This document shows, in pieces, positions 60,317 through 62,632 of a DNA stretch of 62,632 nt. The stretch lies in the NCBI GenBank assembly GCA_017406565.1, contig JAFQYG010000004.1, positions 1 through 62,632 of the forward strand. Direction: 5' to 3'. Source of the stretch: Candidatus Saccharimonadota bacterium (GTDB taxonomy: Bacteria > Patescibacteriota > Saccharimonadia > Saccharimonadales > Saccharimonadaceae). Position 1 is the first letter of the stretch, and every line of letters begins with the position of its first letter. The position numbers and the translations under genes are program-made. The notes below the pieces were generated by a model. It saw only the letters and a list, made by a program, of their open reading frames with translations. It was not told the origin of the DNA and searched no databases.

Positions 60317-60745
60317 TTATAGCTTTCTTCTTCCTATAGCGAGAGGGACTTTTCCCTCACACCATTCATCACTCTCTCCATCCAAAAAGTCCAGTGTTTT
60401 TGGAGAGTCATAATGAGAGGTTTGGTCTGGCATACTTGCTAGTTCTGCAAGTTCTCTTTTTAAGGCCTCTCTAGTTTCTTTAGTGGTATTTTCTTTTCGC
60501 CAGTGGGCTAACCGGCATCTGTTAGAACAGAACTCCTGCACCCTCTTTGTCTTAGGAATAAAGAGTCCGCTACATTCTTTGCAGAGTAGATAATCTGGTC
60601 TAGCATTATCAACTACAGTGATAGTATGAGTTTGGCAAAAGGAAGCAATAGTGCTTTTAGGGATTTTTAATAGTTTGGCAATTTGGTTGTAAGAACAGTT
60701 ATGCGAACGCATAGTGATGATCTGTTCTTTTTGTTTGGGGTTCAT
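60317..60745 (-). CDS. HTH plus zinc-finger protein of the recombinase cassette
   Basis: A 142-residue protein. Residues 1-45 form a sigma-like/transposase-like HTH (QIITMRSHNCSYNQIAKLLK, IPKSTIASFCQ). A Cys4 zinc finger follows (LLCKECSGLF ... EFCSNRCRLAHWRK, ~55-85) and an acidic C-terminus. It leads the operon with the two recombinases. Similar small genes precede recombinase pairs in Firmicutes elements; it probably regulates or directs them. Confidence 0.8.
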   Translation of the reverse strand: MNPKQKEQIITMRSHNCSYNQIAKLLKIPKSTIASFCQTHTITVVDNARPDYLLCKECSGLFIPKTKRVQEFCSNRCRLAHWRKENTTKETREALKRELAELASMPDQTSHYDSPKTLDFLDGESDEWCEGKVPLAIGRRKL

Positions 60746-61265
60746 AAAGTCCTCCTTTTAATAGGTTGGTATTACTTATGGGCTTAGTTTATTGATCCGG
60801 CTGGCCTCGTCTCTTATGGCTAGGGATTTATAGCGATGGGGTAGTAAATCCCGTCTCTTCCATCTTTTTCTCGTTGCTGGGATGTTTTGGGGAGTTTTTG
60901 GCTTTGTTTACACGATTAAACCTTGCATGATAGGTCTAGATGAGAGTCTCATGGTTGGACAGAGTATTCACACCAAAAAAGGCCAGTGACGAATTGACCT
61001 AGTCGTCTCCGGCTGATTCAGACTTAAGTAAGATAACTTAAATTAAACTTTCATAAGGAACATGAATAGGAAAGTGTACCTGCAAGAAGTATTATGCCTG
61101 ATCAGAATAGATAGATTAAGGATTCCCCAGACGATACAGAAGTATCTGATGTGTTCCAATAGATTGATTGTTTGTGATAGACGTAAGTTGAAGACTAAAA
61201 GGGAACTTACGGAATGAAGCAAGCGGTAAAACATTACCGACAATCCCTGCCTTGTTAATATTATA
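60746..61265 (-). promoter_or_regulatory. long leader and promoter of the recombinase operon
   Basis: A minus-strand TTGTGC-17 nt-TATAAT promoter (TATAAT complementary to 61260-61265) is the best one found, giving a leader of about 500 nt before the HTH gene. The leader has pairing segments (CGTAAGTT ... AACTTACG near 61190-61215) and no convincing gene. The ribosome site AAAGGAGG lies directly before the HTH ATG. Confidence 0.45.
60990..61003 (+). other. candidate attachment site, right
   Basis: CGAATTGACCTAGT, partner of 57187-57200. If real, the operon promoter at 61265 lies outside the mobile unit and expression depends on the integration site. Confidence 0.4.
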
Positions 61266-61472
61266 ACATAAACACAATAATTGCACAAGTTTTTAAGCGG
61301 CTTTTAAAAATGGAGGTGATTTGTAACGCAAACTGAAAAGTGCGCTAATAGGACTGTCCGGTCGCTGGTCTATTGTGTACCTTTTTCGTACTCTTTTTCT
61401 AATCTTCTTCACAGAACGCTAAAAACTACTGATAATATTCAGTTTGTTCTTATCACAGAATAAACGAAATAC

Positions 61473-61504
61473 CAAAAACACCCCTGTAAAATGGGGTGTT
61501 TTGG
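61473..61504. terminator. bidirectional hairpin
   Basis: CAAAAACACCCC/GGGGTGTTTTGG stem with an eight-base loop, just upstream of the second conserved FISUMP element. No gene was seen in 61266-61472. Confidence 0.75.
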
Positions 61505-61538
61505 TCCTGGAATGACTCTCCAGTTCTAACAGTGTTAT

Positions 61539-61570
61539 GCCTTAGAGATGCACAGGGGAGAGTCACTTTT
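61539..61570 (+). repeat. conserved element upstream of FISUMP gene 2
   Basis: Second copy of the 32-nt element at 54939-54970. Here its GGAGAGTCA (61557-61565) can also pair perfectly with TGACTCTCC at 61513-61521, which is absent from copy 1. TATAAT of the gene is at 61676-61681. Confidence 0.8.
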
Positions 61571-61715
61571 ATGCGTTCTGTATTCTCTTGACATCACCCC
61601 TCATTTTATTATCTTACTTGCTGTTTGGTACGAAGATGGAACGATCAGATTTTCTTGCTTTTTTAAAAAATATGATATAATCATAACCATAAAGGTAATA
61701 CTACGTAGGACAATA

Positions 61716-62632
61716 ATGAAACAAGATAAAAACTGGATCATCGCTACTCTCATACTCACGGGACTGACCGTGCTGTCTGGGAGTTTTTTAACGTCTGTTC
61801 AAGTCTCCGCTGACGAAAGCGTCGTGGATAACGTCAATATCACCGTCCCAGTATCATGCAGTCTATCTGGTACTGGCATGAACAGTCACAATGCTAGTAT
61901 AGTAAATGGCACCTATCAGGCAGATATAGGAACTACTACTATGAAAGTATTCTGTAATGATACTAATGGCTTTGCTATCTATGCTACTGGATATACAGGA
62001 AATGAGATAGGAGGAACCAATAGTAATAAGCTAGTAGGAACATCTGCTTCTAGTAATGCGACCATAGATACTGGTACTGCTACCAGTGCAGGTAATCCTG
62101 ATGTATCTAACTGGGCGATGAAACTAGCTACTAACTCAAATGCTACTTATGCGATTACTCTAGATAATAGCTTCAATGCATATCACGCAGTACCAAATGA
62201 ATATACTAAAGTAGCTCACAGAGACTCTGGTACTGATGTAGGTACAGGCGCTACGGGAGCAGAACTTACTACTACTTACGCTGCATACATCAGCAAAACC
62301 CAAGCCGCAGATTCTTATACTGGGCAAGTGATCTATACATTAGTCCATCCATCTACCCACAGTGCACCAGTAGCATGTAATCCTAATGGTACTACGATCG
62401 GGACGAATACTAGTACAGACATTAAATGTATGCAAGACTTTGCCTTTATTTCTGATGCTACGCGTACTAATATAATCAACTCTATGACGGTAGAACAACA
62501 ATACACCTTAAAAGATAAACGTGATGGTAAGACTTACACTATCGCTAAATACCAAGCCGGTACAGATTCTAATACCTCAGCTCCAATCTATGATGTCTGG
62601 ATGACTCAGAATCTAGACTTAGATCTAGAGGC
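61716..62632 (+). CDS. secreted FISUMP-type surface protein 2, partial at window end
   Basis: Open for 305 codons to the window edge. Paralogue of 55120-56889: signal peptide MKQDKNWIIATLILTGLTVL, then SADESVVDNVNITVPVSCSL, NGTYQADIGTTTMKVFCND, NWAMKLATNSNATYAITLDN and KVAHRDSGTD, all close to the first gene. The InlB-like repeat of protein 1 is absent; instead a short helical segment (ATRTNIINSMTVEQQYTLKD) leads to the start of a FISUMP domain (YDVWMTQNLDLDLE). The 3' end, where a variable region might be, lies outside the window. Confidence 0.88.
   Translation, partial: MKQDKNWIIATLILTGLTVLSGSFLTSVQVSADESVVDNVNITVPVSCSLSGTGMNSHNASIVNGTYQADIGTTTMKVFCNDTNGFAIYATGYTGNEIGGTNSNKLVGTSASSNATIDTGTATSAGNPDVSNWAMKLATNSNATYAITLDNSFNAYHAVPNEYTKVAHRDSGTDVGTGATGAELTTTYAAYISKTQAADSYTGQVIYTLVHPSTHSAPVACNPNGTTIGTNTSTDIKCMQDFAFISDATRTNIINSMTVEQQYTLKDKRDGKTYTIAKYQAGTDSNTSAPIYDVWMTQNLDLDLE

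Noticed and set aside
61043-61288. 81-residue hydrophobic minus-strand frame
   Set aside because: No ribosome site, starts upstream of the best promoter and has no family character; treated as leader sequence.
1-62632. CRISPR array
   Set aside because: Repeats in the window are few, irregularly spaced or coding; no repeat-spacer pattern and no cas genes were seen.

Overview
The window looks like a chromosome segment of a low-GC, small-genome bacterium, most likely a Candidatus Saccharibacteria (TM7) relative. This is inference from gene content and style: many genes have a TATAAT box only 6-9 nt before the start codon, there are ComEC, type IV pilus and FISUMP surface proteins, and tRNA genes are short and encode CCA. 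TGA is used as a normal stop (for example at 22964-22966), which argues against the CPR groups that read UGA as glycine. No rRNA, CRISPR array or replication origin was seen.

Layout. (1) 1-16.3 kb is an accessory region. It holds a minus-strand defence island: a GATC-type restriction-modification pair (Sau3AI/MutH-like nuclease plus Dam-like methylase), a second nuclease/methylase pair, and a TIR-like effector candidate. After it come two nearly identical ClbS/DUF1706 genes 8.6 kb apart, dispersed repeats that look like debris of one gene, an alpha/beta hydrolase cluster, a giant MMPL/RND exporter with a divergent TetR regulator, and a NucS-like nuclease. (2) 16.3-19.6 kb: two cation-efflux proteins, a flavodoxin, gene remnants and a YgjV protein. 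(3) 19.7-28.2 kb: amino-sugar and surface-glycan genes (glmS, an initiating sugar-phosphate transferase, a glycosyltransferase and an O-antigen ligase/polymerase-like protein carrying an in-frame foldback element), then an acetyltransferase, glmM and pta on the other strand. (4) 28.2-53.8 kb: housekeeping core: dnaK with two CIRCE operators, ruvB, tRNAs, comEC, yebC, a clostripain-like protease, a membrane Clp-type ATPase whose first AAA module looks dead, pilB, aspS and a DsbA-like protein. (5) 53.8-62.6 kb: a surface-protein and mobile region. Two FISUMP paralogues with related upstream sequences flank a cassette of two overlapping large serine recombinases and an HTH/zinc-finger gene. The first FISUMP gene ends in an abruptly GC-rich stretch dominated by NNC codons, as expected of a diversity-generating-retroelement variable region. 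The second runs off the window end.

How it fits together: the glycan genes, pilus genes, ComEC and secreted FISUMP proteins describe the cell surface of a host-attached small bacterium that takes up DNA. The restriction systems, recombinase cassette and repeat debris mark the parts of the chromosome that turn over fastest.
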